From NCBI RefSeq assembly GCF_964340395.1, contig NC_135563.1:20914151-20978150 (forward strand): DNA of 64,000 nucleotides. Direction: 5' to 3'. This stretch comes from Glandiceps talaboti. Its lineage: Eukaryota; Hemichordata; Enteropneusta; Spengelidae. Of this stretch, positions 34,255-47,366 are shown piece by piece. Below the pieces are notes generated by a model. It was not told the DNA's origin. It did not search any database and saw nothing but the letters and a program-made list of their open reading frames with translations. The position numbers and the translations under genes are program-made. How positions within the stretch are numbered: position 1 is the stretch's first letter; every line of letters starts with the position of its first letter.

Positions 34255-34723
34255 GATTAAAATCTAATGTGAAAGTGGCTAGATTTCTTTATTTACCTCT
34301 ATTTCTATCGTGTTGCGACCTTTGTTTTGTTCCGGGTGATCGCTGCCATCCCAATCTAACCCAGTTTAATAGACAATCCTGTTTGAATCTCAAGGATCAT
34401 GTGCTTTCAAGTAGCCAATCAAAATGAGCGTTACGTTGGCAGCTGCGCACACTGGATAAATGGAAAAAAACAAGCAGACAAACTACCCTTACACAACACG
34501 TAAAGGTCAGCACGTACGGAGACTCTGTGAATGATTTTGAAAGAAACGTGCTGATTGACTGTAGAAACCTTACAAATTCCTTGAGATTCAAACAGGATTG
34601 TCTATTACACTGGGTAAGATGTGGGATGGCGGAGATCACATAGAACAAAACAAATGTCAAAAAACGATGGAAATAGAGGTAAATAAAGACATCTACCTGC
34701 TTTCACAACATCAAATTTTAATC
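34255..34723. mobile_element. Foldback/MITE element with about 140-bp inverted terminal arms
   Basis: The left arm (34255-34395) and right arm (34578-34723) are inverted copies. Shared blocks include GATTAAAAT, CTTTATTTACCTCTATTTC, TTTGTTTTGTTC, GCCATCCCA and AATAGACAATCCTGTTTGAA. Identity appears about 80 percent. The 180-base centre contains AGCCAATCAAAATGAGCG. No transposase is encoded and no flanking duplication could be defined. Confidence 0.8.
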
Positions 34724-36002
34724 GGATTGGTTGATCTTGTGCCTGTATATGTAGGGTATCTTTTTTGTGGGCCAGTACATCATGGGAATCAGCAGAAAGG
34801 ATATCTTCATAACTGAAAATGAGTATTCATGACTTTTTAGTGCCTGATCCCCTCAGTGTAAAACATTGCTCATGAATATTCATTATTCAACCACGAATAT
34901 ATATTATATTATAACACAGGTGCATATGTCCAATTCAGGGTTCCTGTAATCCACTATTATGATCAAGTAATGCAATGGGAATCACTCCATCGTTTTCCTT
35001 TAATCACATTGACACATTTCCATATTGTTGGAAATGTAGTCTTTGAATAATTGTATGCACGACTCCTTTGCCATATTGTTGGTGATTGGAGACAGTCTAG
35101 TTTGTGTCTCTCATCTGCCATAAATGGAGATACATGTAGTCCTGTTCATGTCTGGCTTTAAAATCTGGTAATATGTACACATATATTGTATTACATGTAT
35201 ATCTTGAATGAAATTGAACCAATATGCAGTGTTTCAAATCATGGAATAGTTTATTACACACTAGTTTGGTACATGTACATGTATCTAACTGTTGGTGATA
35301 TACATGATGCATATTATAGACTCGGCACACTGAAAGTTGTATGTGTTCACATATTGCCAGTCTAATTTATTATCTTTAGCTGTCTGATGCGCTAGACTTG
35401 TACATTACACTATACAAGTAACGTGTACATCTATAATGTATGTTATAGTTTGTTATCTTTTCATGTCGAACTCTTGGATGATCTTGACATGTACATGTAA
35501 TACTACATTTTTGTACCTTGATACATATACATGTAGCTGTTGTCAAATCTGAACATTCATCCATTCTGTTCATCATGAAGTGTAGTGTAAGACATCTCTC
35601 TAGATCATCCTATGTCCCGGGTAAAAAATAGTGTACACATGCATTTCAATGGAAGTGTCACTGCTACTACTTTTACTTGTACATGTGGTTATTCACAGTG
35701 AAAGTGATGTTTGTTCTCTTTACGACAACCTTCGTATAGTAGTATATTACGACACTGGTAATCGATTCTTTTGCTTTCTAAGATAGCTGCAAACTAAATC
35801 TATAGTTCTTCAATGTGGTAGATTACACAAGTATGTGATAGCGGTTCCTCTGTTGTGTGATTTTATTCACCAAGTCCCAAAACACTACACTACAAGTACA
35901 TGGAACATGAACTCCCTACTGAGACTATAATTAAACAACATCCATTCAGTAGCTTATCACTGTTGTTGTATCAACATGTTGCCACAATAATTTTAGTTTG
36001 TG

Positions 36003-36470
36003 TCTATCTTACAATGAAATTCACATGACCAGCATGAAAGGAATTGACATAACTGATTGCAAGATACAATGAAATTCACATGACCAGTGTGAAATGAATA
36101 GACACAACTGTGATTTTCAAGATACAATGAAATTCACATGACCAGCATGAAAGGAATAGACACAACTGTGATTTTTAAGATACAATGAAATTCACATGAC
36201 CAGTGTGAAAGGAATAGACACAACTGTGATTTTTAAGATACGATGAAATTCACATGACCAGTGTGAAAGGAATAGACACAACTGTGATTTTTAAGATACG
36301 ATGAAATTCATATGACCAGTGTGAAAGGAATTGACACAACTGTGATTTTTTAGATACAATGAAATTCACATGACCAGCATGAAAGGAATAGACACAACTG
36401 TGATTTTTAAGATACAATGAAATTCACATAACCAGTGTGAAAGGAATAGACACAGCCATGATTTTTGTAG
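36003..36470. repeat. Minisatellite, about 60-bp unit, eight copies
   Basis: The unit contains AGATACAATGAAATTCACAT, GACCAG(CAT/TGT)GAAAGGAAT and AGACACAACTGTGATTTTTA. Copies differ by a few substitutions; two contain ATACGATG instead of ATACAATG, which shows recent local amplification. The array is non-coding. Confidence 0.92.
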
Positions 36471-37004
36471 AAAACTCAAGGCTCAACCACTAGTGTAGTT
36501 TATTGTAGATTTCCAGTCTCAATAATATTGTTGGAACTGAACTGGATTTTATAATGTAATCATGCACTACCATGATTGAAATTGAACCAAGCATACATCT
36601 CATGTATCTCCCAATGTGTACAGTAGATATAGTAAATTGTATGTGAAAGGAGCTTCACAGAGTCACAGTTACGAGTGACACTCATTTACTTCATTACTTA
36701 CTTCCATTCATTCAGCTGTCAAAGCCGATAAGATTCATGTACTATATGGAAATTTGTATCACTGATTAAGCCCCAGTCATAAATAGCTGGCTGACTTATT
36801 ATATATCAAAACTAGTGGTTTGAATAAATTGATGAGAATATGAAGTGGCATATGTTACTGAATGATACATCTAGATCGTGACAATGCTTTCAATCAGTGC
36901 AGTTTTGGGTCAGCAAATAGAGAAAACTGTGTGCATTCAATTGCAATATGGTTGCCAATGAAATTTTATAGTGGCTAAGTCCTCTGTCAATCAAATTTGT
37001 GCAT

Positions 37005-37165
37005 GTCAAAACTTAGCTTTACTTTGGTAAAGAATTTCTTAATGCTGTCAAAACCACCGGAATTATGGTGTAATGAGTCAAATTTTAGCGTCAGTGGTTT
37101 GATAAAGAATTGCTTAATGCTTTCACAACCTTTAGAATTATTGAGTAAAGGGTCAGATTACAGTG
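37005..37165. repeat. Two-copy tandem duplication, about 75 bp
   Basis: TTGGTAAAGAATTTCTTAATGC..TCAAAACC and GTTTGATAAAGAATTGCTTA..TTCACAACC head two adjacent copies that continue with GAATTAT and AGTAAAGGGTCA-like sequence. A short open frame spans both but looks like a repeat artefact. Confidence 0.7.
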
Positions 37166-38465
37166 ATACGTTTTCCACAGTGTCAATTATAGACAACATA
37201 TTAAAACTGACGTTTTAAGAAGAAAAAAATAACGTGCGATATGGAACATGTGAATTATTAATATTGGTGCTTAACTGCACTCCTTGAAAGAACTAAATGT
37301 TGTCTTTGATAGCATGAACAACACAAGTAGCATAATTCAATCAATTTAATAGTTCTTACTGCGTTTTATAGCCACTGTACTTGATAGTGCCAGGAGATCT
37401 ATTCAGATTACGGTACTGTACTAATACAGCATGCGAATTTTATGCAGCTCCAGAATGGTGTATAAATGTTCAAATTTGAAAATACGATTTATTGACGTGT
37501 GGAGGAATGTACTATGTTGGTCCCATTATCAGGAATGGGGCCTCAAAGGAAGCACTGAAGTGGCCTCCGACAGAAAGTAGAAAGGGGTTAGCTGACGTGT
37601 CATGTTCTGGAGCATTTCTCTTACATATGTACTAAAAGCTACATTTTCAAGAACTCAAAGTTTGGTGATTGAAAGATGGTAGGAAATACATGTATATAGT
37701 GAGTGTTGGATTGCCTTCATAACATTACTTTGTGTCATTGTGGTCAATGTTGTACAATTGTATCATTCTGTTTGGTTGTTGTTGACTTTTTCACTTTGAA
37801 ACATGAGTTTAACATATAGTCCATATAATGTGTACCTATTTAGTACTACCAGCTAACCATGTCTCAACAGCACAGTAAACAGCACAGTAATTACAGTTGT
37901 CTTAGCAAAACAGAACTTTACAGATTCTCTAAAAATTGTAAAAAAAAAAAATGCACATATACTATAGAAATAAAAAGAATTATACTTGATGTGGATTCAC
38001 AGCTACAAGTAGTTTTGAAGATGGAAAAGAAAATACATGTTTGTAGCAATGTTGTTCTGCAATAAAAAAATCAGTTGACATATAATATAGATGGACATGG
38101 ATAATTTTGTGGTGTGATGATGAAACAAAGAATTTGTGAAAAATATATAAGATACTGTACAATGTAGATATTCCTTATAGGGATGTGAATGTTGCCTTGA
38201 ATGCTGAATGGCATCTATTGACTGAGACTGATGGAGAGTTCATCTTTAGGGCATATTGACCTATCCTTGTGTTTACCACTCTCAATCAATCAGATATACG
38301 CTGGCTTTAAATCTTTGATGTAGATTGATATTTTCTTGAGTGCGTGTAAGTATAACAGCTGTGCTCAGTCTGTGTCTTTCAATATTTAGACATGTTTAAT
38401 ATAAAACATGTAACATTGTAATACTACCTTTCTTGTGTGGCAAGACAAAAATGTAGACTCTGACA

Positions 38466-38645
38466 ATCACACTGATCTCTTGATTTCTGAGACTTATCTC
38501 TTGATTTTAGCAACTGACTGTTATCTTTGATTTCGGAGAATGATTTATCTCTTCTCTTGATTTCAGAGGCTGAGTCATGTTGATTTCAGAGGCTGAGTCA
38601 TGTTGATTTCAGAGACTGACAGATCTCTTGATTTCAGAGACTCTG
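38466..38645. repeat. Degenerate tandem repeat of TCTCTTGATTTCAGAGACTGA
   Basis: About seven diverged copies of a 25-30-bp unit (ATCTCTTGATTTCAGAG plus a variable tail) follow one another; the 24-bp variant GTTGATTTCAGAGGCTGA is present twice in tandem. Confidence 0.75.
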
Positions 38646-39534
38646 GCCATGACTGTAGACAATTCAATTTGTCAATTCTATGTATTGTACTTCCTTTTAT
38701 GTTGCAAGTTACATGAATATTGATATGTGAATTGTATTTGAACATATATCAGCCTGCACTCAAATTTAATATTAATTTATTATTCCGAAAATAATTTAAT
38801 TTGTTTGCACATTGTAAAGTTACTTAGCCACTAATTGTTAATGAGCAACTTTGCAAAGCTCCCCACCTGGAAAAATCAATGCGTTCAAAAATGTATACTG
38901 CAGTGAGGCCAGTTTAAACAAATTGTATGATTCCAATTACCCAACCCTGGCACAGTTTTTAGCTATTAATTGTAAACTGTGTTTCTGGAGATTTAGAAAA
39001 ACATGGAAGGGTGTGAAAATCAGGAAGCAATTAAAACAAAAAGCAATTCAAAATGATGATGCCGTTACTAAAATATGATAATAATGTCAATAATTCCAAG
39101 TCATATCATGCCATCATATATTTTTGAAAGGTACTAGTACAAATGATGTATGCAACCAGAACCACAGCTTTACCTTTATATGGCCCAAGCAATGTTCTGA
39201 TGGGTGTTTGAAAAATACTTGTCTGTCTAGAAATGTTGAAAATTTCCTAGTGTAGCAACTCTCCTTAGCAAGGTCCTTGTATTTATAAATGTACATGTAG
39301 TGTGTTTGAATGGAGCTCTAAGCCGTACAGTAAGAACATACATTTTTTTGTAACTTGTGGTTCTTCAAACTGTTGTGCAATTTATAACAATGTAAGTGTG
39401 CTTCAACTTACACAATGAATTATCTCCATATTTATTCACCTGGGTGTGAGTACAAATGATGTAGTAATGATAAATGTACAGGTATACTTGAATAGTTACA
39501 AGATGTATGCACGTTTATGCCATTTTCTCATTAG

Positions 39535-39672
39535 GAAATCTATCTTGGAGCCAATGACGCAAAAATTCCATTGGGATCCAAATCAGGATTCATATTAGCA
39601 GTATTCCAGGACACATTGATTCCTAAACATCGTATCGAGACTACCAAATTTACAATGTGGTACTCTGTATAA
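39535..39672 (+). other. Possible 3'-terminal coding exon of an unidentified protein
   Basis: A pyrimidine tract and CTCATTAG precede 45 open codons (EIYLGANDAKIPLGSKSGFI, then LAVFQDTLIPKHRI, ending KFTMWYSV) and a TAA. Codon composition and residue mix look coding and GC content exceeds the flanks. Entry phase is 0, consistent with the exon-like segments upstream. I could not match it to a family from memory. Confidence 0.45.
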
Positions 39673-40372
39673 AGCCCAATGGAAATCTATTATAAACTGT
39701 AGCTGAAGCACTGGAAATAAGTTGTATTCCAGGTCACGCATGTACATGTAGACTACTAAACATATCTACTAGTATGTACATGTAGACTTTTGAATTTAGG
39801 AGGTGGTTGTCTGTTACTGTTAGATATGAAAATTGATAGAGAATTGTATGTGAAACAGTTCACTTGGCTAAAGCTGAGTACCAAGCATAGAACTGAATTT
39901 TCAAGCCCTGCAAATGCTGATGATGAAGAAATATCCATTATTTGTAATTGTATATCAAGCATAACATACATGCGTAGATACATTCGTGATGTTGCTAGGA
40001 AAGCTGAGTGATTAGAGTTAGAAGACAGACAGGCTAGTATTAGTAGTCTGTGATTATGAAGGAGGACAGTTTATCCATTAGAGAATAAAATCAACTTGGC
40101 ATGGGAAATCACAGCTGGTTACACAAGCAGTTTTAATATAACATGTACATTTGTACATGTATTACTGTATAGTGCTTTTAAAAATCTGACAGGACATATT
40201 GTCATTGAATTGATAATATAGATTAGTAAATGCCATTTGAAAGCCTACATGTACATGCACAATTTACATATGTTATCCATTTATTTCGCACGAAGGTATG
40301 GTGAGAAACTTACACTCGACTGTAGGTTCTAGTTCTGTAAGAATTCATGTATCACAGACACATGTACATTTA

Positions 40373-40517
40373 AGCAATAACCCCCGCCGAAGGCGGGTAT
40401 ACACGAGATTTTGGTACAATTCGCGACATATAGCACGAGCCGAATGGCGAGTGCTATATGGAGCGAATTGTACCAAATTCGAGTGTATACCCGCCTTCGG
40501 CGGGAGTTATTGCTATT
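40373..40517. mobile_element. 145-bp palindromic MITE-like element
   Basis: AGCAATAACCCCCGCCGAAG, CGGGTATACACGAG and TTGGTACAATTCGC are mirrored by GCGAATTGTACCAA, CGAGTGTATACCCGCCTTCG and GCGGGAGTTATTGCT. An inner pair CATATAGCAC/GTGCTATATG continues the stem almost to a small central loop. The CCGCCGAAGGCGG tip of each arm is itself palindromic. The segment is far more GC-rich than its surroundings. Confidence 0.85.
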
Positions 40518-41304
40518 ATATTATATCAAAATGTGTGTATATTTCTTCTAAATGTGATTCTGTGGTTATTTATATGCCCGAAAAGGCGAATTCGCACGTA
40601 CAGAAAAAGATCGTCGGTAATAGATCGTCGGGAACGAGCATATTTTAATGAGTGGATACGTTCATGTAGCCCCCACACACACTGCATGAACACAACCATA
40701 CACTGCATTGCATTGCATTGATAAATTACTTTATTTACATCATATAATACATAACGAAAACGCGTTGAAAACTAGCAACAAAGAAAAGGGGGCAAGAGGT
40801 CAAAGAAAGTAACAATTTTGTTTGGATATTTTCATAAGAACAATACAATCTTATACACTGCTAAAAATAGATGTCTCGGCGTTGAATCGGAGAAAGCGCG
40901 AGACAGTAAATCAGAGACACGACGTTACAGTCTACTTTAATTTAATGGGTAACAAATTGAACATTGACCGAACCTGAAAATGTACAGTTTCGAAATAATC
41001 CTGACGCACCTTGACTGATGGTTAAAAGTTGAATCGGTGTTGCTTGATTCAACGCGTAACGAGAGTAGGACGCTGAGACGGCTCGTTGCATGGGGAGAAC
41101 TTGTACCTTATCAGTGATGTTGCAGCCACTGATCGATCGTTGCTTTCGATCGCAAGGTCATCAGTGGAATTATTTGGACTACTGTAACCCAAACTATTGT
41201 ACAGGATACCTGACACACCTTATTACTCTGGGGAAGTGTTAACTTATTGGTATAAGAACGAACACATTCAGCTTGTATGTACTATTCATATGCTAGTTTA
41301 GGGG

Positions 41305-41338
41305 CCCATTTTACCACTGCCAGCCGTGGTAAAATGGG
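41305..41338. repeat. 34-bp palindrome
   Basis: CCCATTTTACCAC is followed after eight bases by GTGGTAAAATGGG. A third TTTTACCAC follows immediately. The sequence from about 41405 (TCTAAGTTCTCGTTCTGTAA) also resembles 40328-40372, suggesting a shared dispersed repeat beside both palindromes. Confidence 0.7.
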
Positions 41339-41693
41339 ATTTTACCACAGTTATTATCCAATCAGAATGGCGCATAGTAGCATGATATAATATAATACAG
41401 GTTATGGTCTAAGTTCTCGTTCTGTAAGAATGCATTTAGCACATACATGTATATTATAGGGCAAGAGTATTTTTCAAATTTGGTAGCCCATTGTCAGCCC
41501 GTGGTACATGTAACGTGTTGACCATTTGCTAGCCCTAGACTAACATACTGGAGGGTGTTGGTACATGTACCGATACATTTACCAGTCTGGTGTTACATGT
41601 GTAATACAGAGTCAACCCAGTGCTACTACTAGTTATTAATAGCCATGTACATGTAATCAAACTTGAAATTATTAAGTTGCCAATGACATTTCC

Positions 41694-42070
41694 TGAGCTA
41701 TAAAATACCCGTTGACCTCAATGACTGGCTTATAGTTAAATTGACCTCAGATGGCTAGCTTCAAGGTGAATTGTAGGTCAAGTTCACTCCGTTTCAAATG
41801 GCTGGCTTCAAGGTGAAATGATCCAAATCAGCTACATGTGCCTTCAAGGTGAATTGACCTCAGATGACTAGCTTCAAGGTGAATTGTAGGTCAAGTTCAC
41901 TCTGTCTCAAATGTCTAGCTTCAAGGTGAAATGATCCAAATCAGCTACATGTGCCTCCAAGGTGAATTGACCTCAAATGGCTAGCTTCAAGGTGAATTTT
42001 AGGTCGCATTGACTCAGTCTGAAATGGCTGCCTTCAAGGTGAACCGACTTCAAATCAGCTACTTTTAAGG
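41694..42070. repeat. Minisatellite, composite unit of about 110 bp
   Basis: GGCTAGCTTCAAGGTGAATTG, AGGTCAAGTTCACTC.GT and CAAATGATCCAAATCAGCTACATGTGCC alternate for about three full cycles. The shorter motif CTTCAAGGTGAA recurs roughly every 35 bp within each cycle. Confidence 0.85.
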
Positions 42071-44534
42071 AGATCCGATCTTAGACCGCTAGCCTCAATT
42101 TGAATTGCTCCTAACAAGAATAGAGGCATACATTATGGCATTTATTGTCAGGGGTGGGGGGGGGGGGTGGCATTAATCATATTAGATGGTTTCATCAAAG
42201 TTAAATTGTCCAAACTTCTTGCTATTATGTCAAGACTGCAAATGGAATGGATCATGCTTCTTGTACATGTCTGACAATTTGTGTTTAAGATGAAGGAGCA
42301 GTCTCATTTTTTCAGATCACATTGAATCTACCGGACATGTAGATTACATTATAGTGACCAATCACCATAATTCAATCAGTAAAATGTCACTTTTAGGTTA
42401 GCTGTTGCAATGCCAACCTTTACCTTGACAAATTTTATATGAACTAAGTTTGGCTGAAAGGGTGTACTGTATACATTGTACAAAATGTAAGTTTATAAAA
42501 AAAATATATCTGAAATTTAAGAAAAAAATCTTGCCATGATTATAGACATGAATACAGTCACCATTGTTGGAGGTTACATTTAACCTCATTTAACAACGAT
42601 GACATACATACCAAATGATGTGACATCACCCATCTCAATGTACTTGATCAAGTACATAATGTATTTGCTATGGTTCACTCAGGTTTTCCTACTACAGTAA
42701 GGTTATCTGTTTGGAATCTAATTTACTGTAATAGCTATAAAAACTGTTCCCTTGCGATTCCTTTCTTCAAAGCAGTTTACAGCCAAACTTAACTGACTCA
42801 ACTGTGATTTGGAACAGCTGCACATTTCCGTCATCCATTTCAATTTTACTTAAAAGTTGTAGTCCTCTGTTTGTTGTCCCAGTATTACTCTCTAAAGTTG
42901 ATAGTAATCAAATTCAGTACTTTCCTAGACTACAGTAGTGCCTGCCAATTAAACTAAGCTCATAAGCAATCAATCCTGTAATATCCTGAAAGACCTCCAA
43001 TGACATGTTCTGTGTGATTACTTTTACCTGTAGTTAATGAATGTTGTGTTGTACAATCTTTGTAGATCAGATACATGTTGTACTGCTGAACATACTGGCT
43101 ACACTTCTACTGCTAGTACATGTATCATTATTTGGTCTTGTTTAGCACAACTGAACTATAATGTTCAGTGGTGCTATAGGCATGGTGCCGTCTGTCTGTT
43201 GGTGTATGTGGGTATGTGCACGACTTAAACTGAAATACCGCCAGACTGATTGCCTTGGTATTTGGTTGGGTCATTACTTGTGGTGTAACTGCTAGCAAGA
43301 TTAGTGTGAATGTGCATCGTCATGGCGTACCTTTAGAGACTGATACTGTATCATTGAGGAATTGACACAAGAATGCCACTCATATTGGAAATATAGTACA
43401 TGCATTTTGTACTACTTGGAATCAAGACAGCACCATGGACATGGTTAAAACGTCCAGTGTGAAGATGGCTAAAATCACAAGTGTAAGATTGCAGATATTG
43501 GGAACTGCCTTCAATACAAATGGGCCCCCAGACTAAGACAGATTCAGGAAGCAAAATGATGAGTTTTGCAAATTCCCCGATGAGATTTGTGTGTTAATTC
43601 AAAGACAGTGTCAACCTACAGAGTACTGTAGAGTGAGTGTCTCCCGAGGGGACAGAAAGTAGAGAAGCAGAGACAGTGAGTCCAAGTGATGACCTTTTTG
43701 TAACAGTAGTAATCATCAAATCATATTGAAAGGACTGACGAGCAAACCAAAGTTCAAACCACACAGCTGATAAATTGAATGATACTGTATATAATGATAC
43801 TGTCATTCTGGATCCATCAGTGTGGAATTATACTATTACAAGGAGTTCACTACTTAAAATTCATGTTTTTATGCAATACACACTATTTTCATAAATCATT
43901 TCTAGATTTTTGCATAACATTCATGTATGTGACTTGTGGAAAGAAAATATGGGTTGCAAATTTATGATGAATTTTATGATTATTACAAAATTTGTATGTG
44001 TCCTTGTATTTGTTTGTATGAAAAGATGAATATCTCATCTCTTTGTAAAACATTGTTTATTGCAAAATTGTTCGGTAAACAAATGTACAAAATTGTTCAT
44101 TGCAAAATGGATCTGTTTACTTTAATTTTAAATATATAAATCTATATATTGTACACTATCAATATCTCAATATCAGGTGAATTATAATGTACAATGTTTA
44201 TGTGTATGCATATCAAGGCAATTTACCCACTTGAAACATGAATAGAAATTGAATTATATAAAATGTACAATGTATGTATCTCTGTCTGAATATGTCCAAT
44301 TAGAGAGGACAGTGGTAGTCAAATGCTTTGAAACAAATACAACACATATCTACACTTCAATGTATTATAGTAAATTGTAGTAACGCAGACATCTGTATGT
44401 GTGCAGTCAATTGCGTTGAAACAAATACAACACACACATACAGTATGTATATCTCGGTGTTTATTGCAGTATGGAGATATCTGTACATGTACTTGTGTAT
44501 AGAGAATGTCCAGTTTTCACTTAGGCCTAAAAAA

Positions 44535-44890
44535 TAATTGTTTGGTTCCAGTTACCCAACCCCACCTAGTTTTTCACTGTAGACCATAAGCTTTTTTTGT
44601 ATTCGAGAGAAAAAATAATAAAATTACAAAAATTGTGAAGTCGTGAGAAATAGTGGATGCAAAAATAGTGGATGGGGAAACTGCCATCAACTTAAAAAGA
44701 CACTCTTTAAACTGTTCTTCAAATCTGTAAAGGCTGTACATCTGATAAGAAGAAATAAACAACACAGACCCTTTGTAAAACAAATGGAAAAAATGAACTG
44801 GACATTCACCTAAAAAAAAATTATAATAAAATAAAATAAAAAATCTACCTACCCCACCTATTCTAAAGTGAGCATAACCAGAAACACACA
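44535..44890. repeat. Probable dispersed repeat fragment
   Basis: ATAATTGTTTGGTTCCAGTTACCCAACC resembles a stretch at about 38930-38955 and, in part, 56560-56610 (CCAATAACCTGACCGACCCTAG). A minus-strand open frame of 105 codons across it has no recognisable domain, and I take it to be non-coding. Confidence 0.35.
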
Positions 44891-45865
44891 CTTTTTATTA
44901 GGCCTTAGTACACATTTACACATACATTCAATTTTCACACAAAATTTGATTAACAATATTATTATCAAATTATAAGCTACATGAATGAAGATGGAGATTA
45001 CTTGTTGGCTTAGCTTGGGTCACCCTAGGTGCATGTAATGCAATATTATAAATTCCTTTCGTAATAATCTAATTATGATTATTAAAGTAAAATTTTGCTT
45101 TGACTAATTTTTAAAAGTATACCGGTAAGTACTAGTACTTGTCCTAATGCAGGAAAAACTGGATTACTAGGGAATGGTTTTGAAGGATAAAAATCAGTTT
45201 GTATGTCTATGTACAATTGTATTTCCAGCAGTAGAATTCTGAGTATATTCCAAGCAAACTATTGGCACAGACAGTCTACATTTGTACAGTCATATATAAA
45301 TCCATCATAACTGCTGAGGTGTTTGCTTATACACATTGTACACTGACATGACATATCAAGATACTAATTGATGTTGTCATTTAATGGGGGTTACAGTGTG
45401 ATCAAATTTGTAGGTGCACAATTCTTATAATTAGCGTGGACATCCTACTGTGTACACATCCTACATGCATGGTAACCATAGAAACTGTGAAAGTCTGTAG
45501 ACTGGGTACACTAACAACTGTATTTTATCTACAATTGATAACTCAACCCTTTATTTCATATTTATATTGGTAGACACAAAAACTAAAAACAACTTTATAA
45601 TGATTCATGCATATGACTACCTTGTAAATTACCTCATCAAGGTAAATGTCTGCAGAGGATAAAAGTCAGATGGCTGCAAAAAATGATTGGATCGCAGAGA
45701 AAATAATATCTTACTGTATGTCTACTTTTCTGTTGACAGTATAATGTAATATACATTTGCATATTTGTACATGAAGTGAAATTGTAGTATAAAACAGTGT
45801 AACAGTATAAACAATGTAAAACAGTGGTAGTGCCCTTCCCAGGTTAGATTGCAAAAAGGATGACT

Positions 45866-46135
45866 AATTTGCATAATGGTTTACTCTTCAATAAAATGAT
45901 TTGCATAACAGTTTACTTTTCAGTAAAGAGATCATTTGCATAATGGTTTACTTTTCAATAAAATGCTGATTTGCATAATAGTTTACTTTTCAGCAAAATT
46001 ATGATTTGCATAATGGTTTATTTTTCAATAAAATGATTTGCATAACAGTTTACTTTTCAATAAAATGATGATTTGCATAATGATTTACTTTTCAATAAAA
46101 TGATTTGCATAATGGTTTACTTTTCAATAAAATGA
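45866..46135. repeat. Tandem array of eight units, each with an ATTTGCAT octamer
   Basis: A 32-35-bp unit, GATTTGCATAATGGTTTACT followed by TTTCAATAAAAT, occurs eight times. Every copy keeps ATTTGCAT, the reverse complement of the POU/Oct octamer ATGCAAAT, while the rest varies (TAATGG/TAACAG, CAATAAAAT/CAGTAAAGA). It could be a plain minisatellite or a homotypic binding-site cluster in the upstream region of the G-gamma gene. Confidence 0.9.
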
Positions 46136-47128
46136 TTAGCAGGCATTGGAACGTACTTTGACATGTTTATATTTATGCAATACACTCATGGACATGGGAT
46201 TAACCAATGTGGACGTTGGGATCAGCCATTTCCCTTTATATGTGAAAGTATTAGTATTATATTGTCATTCAAAGATTACAAACGGTCAAGGAAGGTGGAA
46301 CACTTTTGAAGCATGACACATGCACATGGTAAGGAGAGTGTTAGTACTGCCACTGTGATTTCCCTTTGAAAAGGCTTGCCAATACTAAGCCTACTCTGTG
46401 TTAGTACTGCTACTTGGAAGGCCTGCCATAACCACAAACGAGGTCTACTCTGTATGTTATTTTGTATTATTTTCCTTATAGCAGGAAACAATTCTTGGCC
46501 ATCTAATATGCAAACTGTAATCTCCGAGTACTCTTATTTTGCTGATGTGAAGAAGTCACTCCTGGCAAACTTTGTTTGTACCCAGTAAAGAAGTATGCCT
46601 TGTTGTTGAGAGACTCTGTATTAAACAGAGCTTGAATGTTTTGAGGCACTGAGATAGAATTACTATATATATATACAATGTCATCTCCAGAGAGTGGATA
46701 TGGTAGATTACCATCTAATTTGGCTAATAGTGTCTAGAGGTGTTCCCACGTGTACATGTCATCATGGTGTGTCTTCTTGTATGTATTGTCAATGTCCAAA
46801 ACATAAACTTTCGTCTCTCTTTGATGGCAAAACTCAGTTTTGTTAAATGCTTTAGATATATGGTTTGTGAGTTAATAGAGCACAAACTTGTCTTGTGTCT
46901 GATGTAATTACTAAAATTAGCATTGTTACAAGAATAAAGTTGCCAATGTCATACACTTAGTAAGTTTTGTTAACATATGTTCATGAGCACAACTTTCTTT
47001 CCACTGTATCGTACATGTAGTCGAAATAAAAAATGTCTTCAAATCAGTGATTTTGTTTTGCTTGAATGCAATGCTTATAGATTTTGCAGTGAGTACATGT
47101 AGTGATGGTAGGTTTCAGTTTAGTCTAA

Positions 47129-47366
47129 AGACTTGTCTTGGGGTTACCATCTCAAGAAGCTCTCTGCAAAATTGCAGAAAGCTTCTTGAGATTGTAACAC
47201 CAAGACAAGTCTCTGGGTGTGGAGAGCTTCTTGAGATAGTAACACCAATGTGAGTCTCTGGGTGTGGTGATCTTCTTGCGATAATAACACCATGACAAGT
47301 GCTTTGGGTGTGGACATCTTCTTGAGATACATGTACAAATATAGCGACACCAAGACAAGTTTCTGG
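47129..47366. repeat. Foldback repeat with AGACTTGTCTTGG ends
   Basis: It opens AGACTTGTCTTGGGGTTACC and ends CACCAAGACAAGTTTCTGG, inverted to each other. An inner pair, ATCTCAAGAAGCTCTCTGCA and TGCAGAAAGCTTCTTGAGAT, is also inverted. The right half repeats GTGTGGA.A.CTTCTTGAGAT and ACACCAAGACAAGTCTCTGG several times. The element at 18506-18626 is a shorter relative. Confidence 0.75.

Noticed and set aside
34397-34660. 87-codon minus-strand frame
   Set aside because: Lies across the centre and arm of the foldback element; no recognisable protein.
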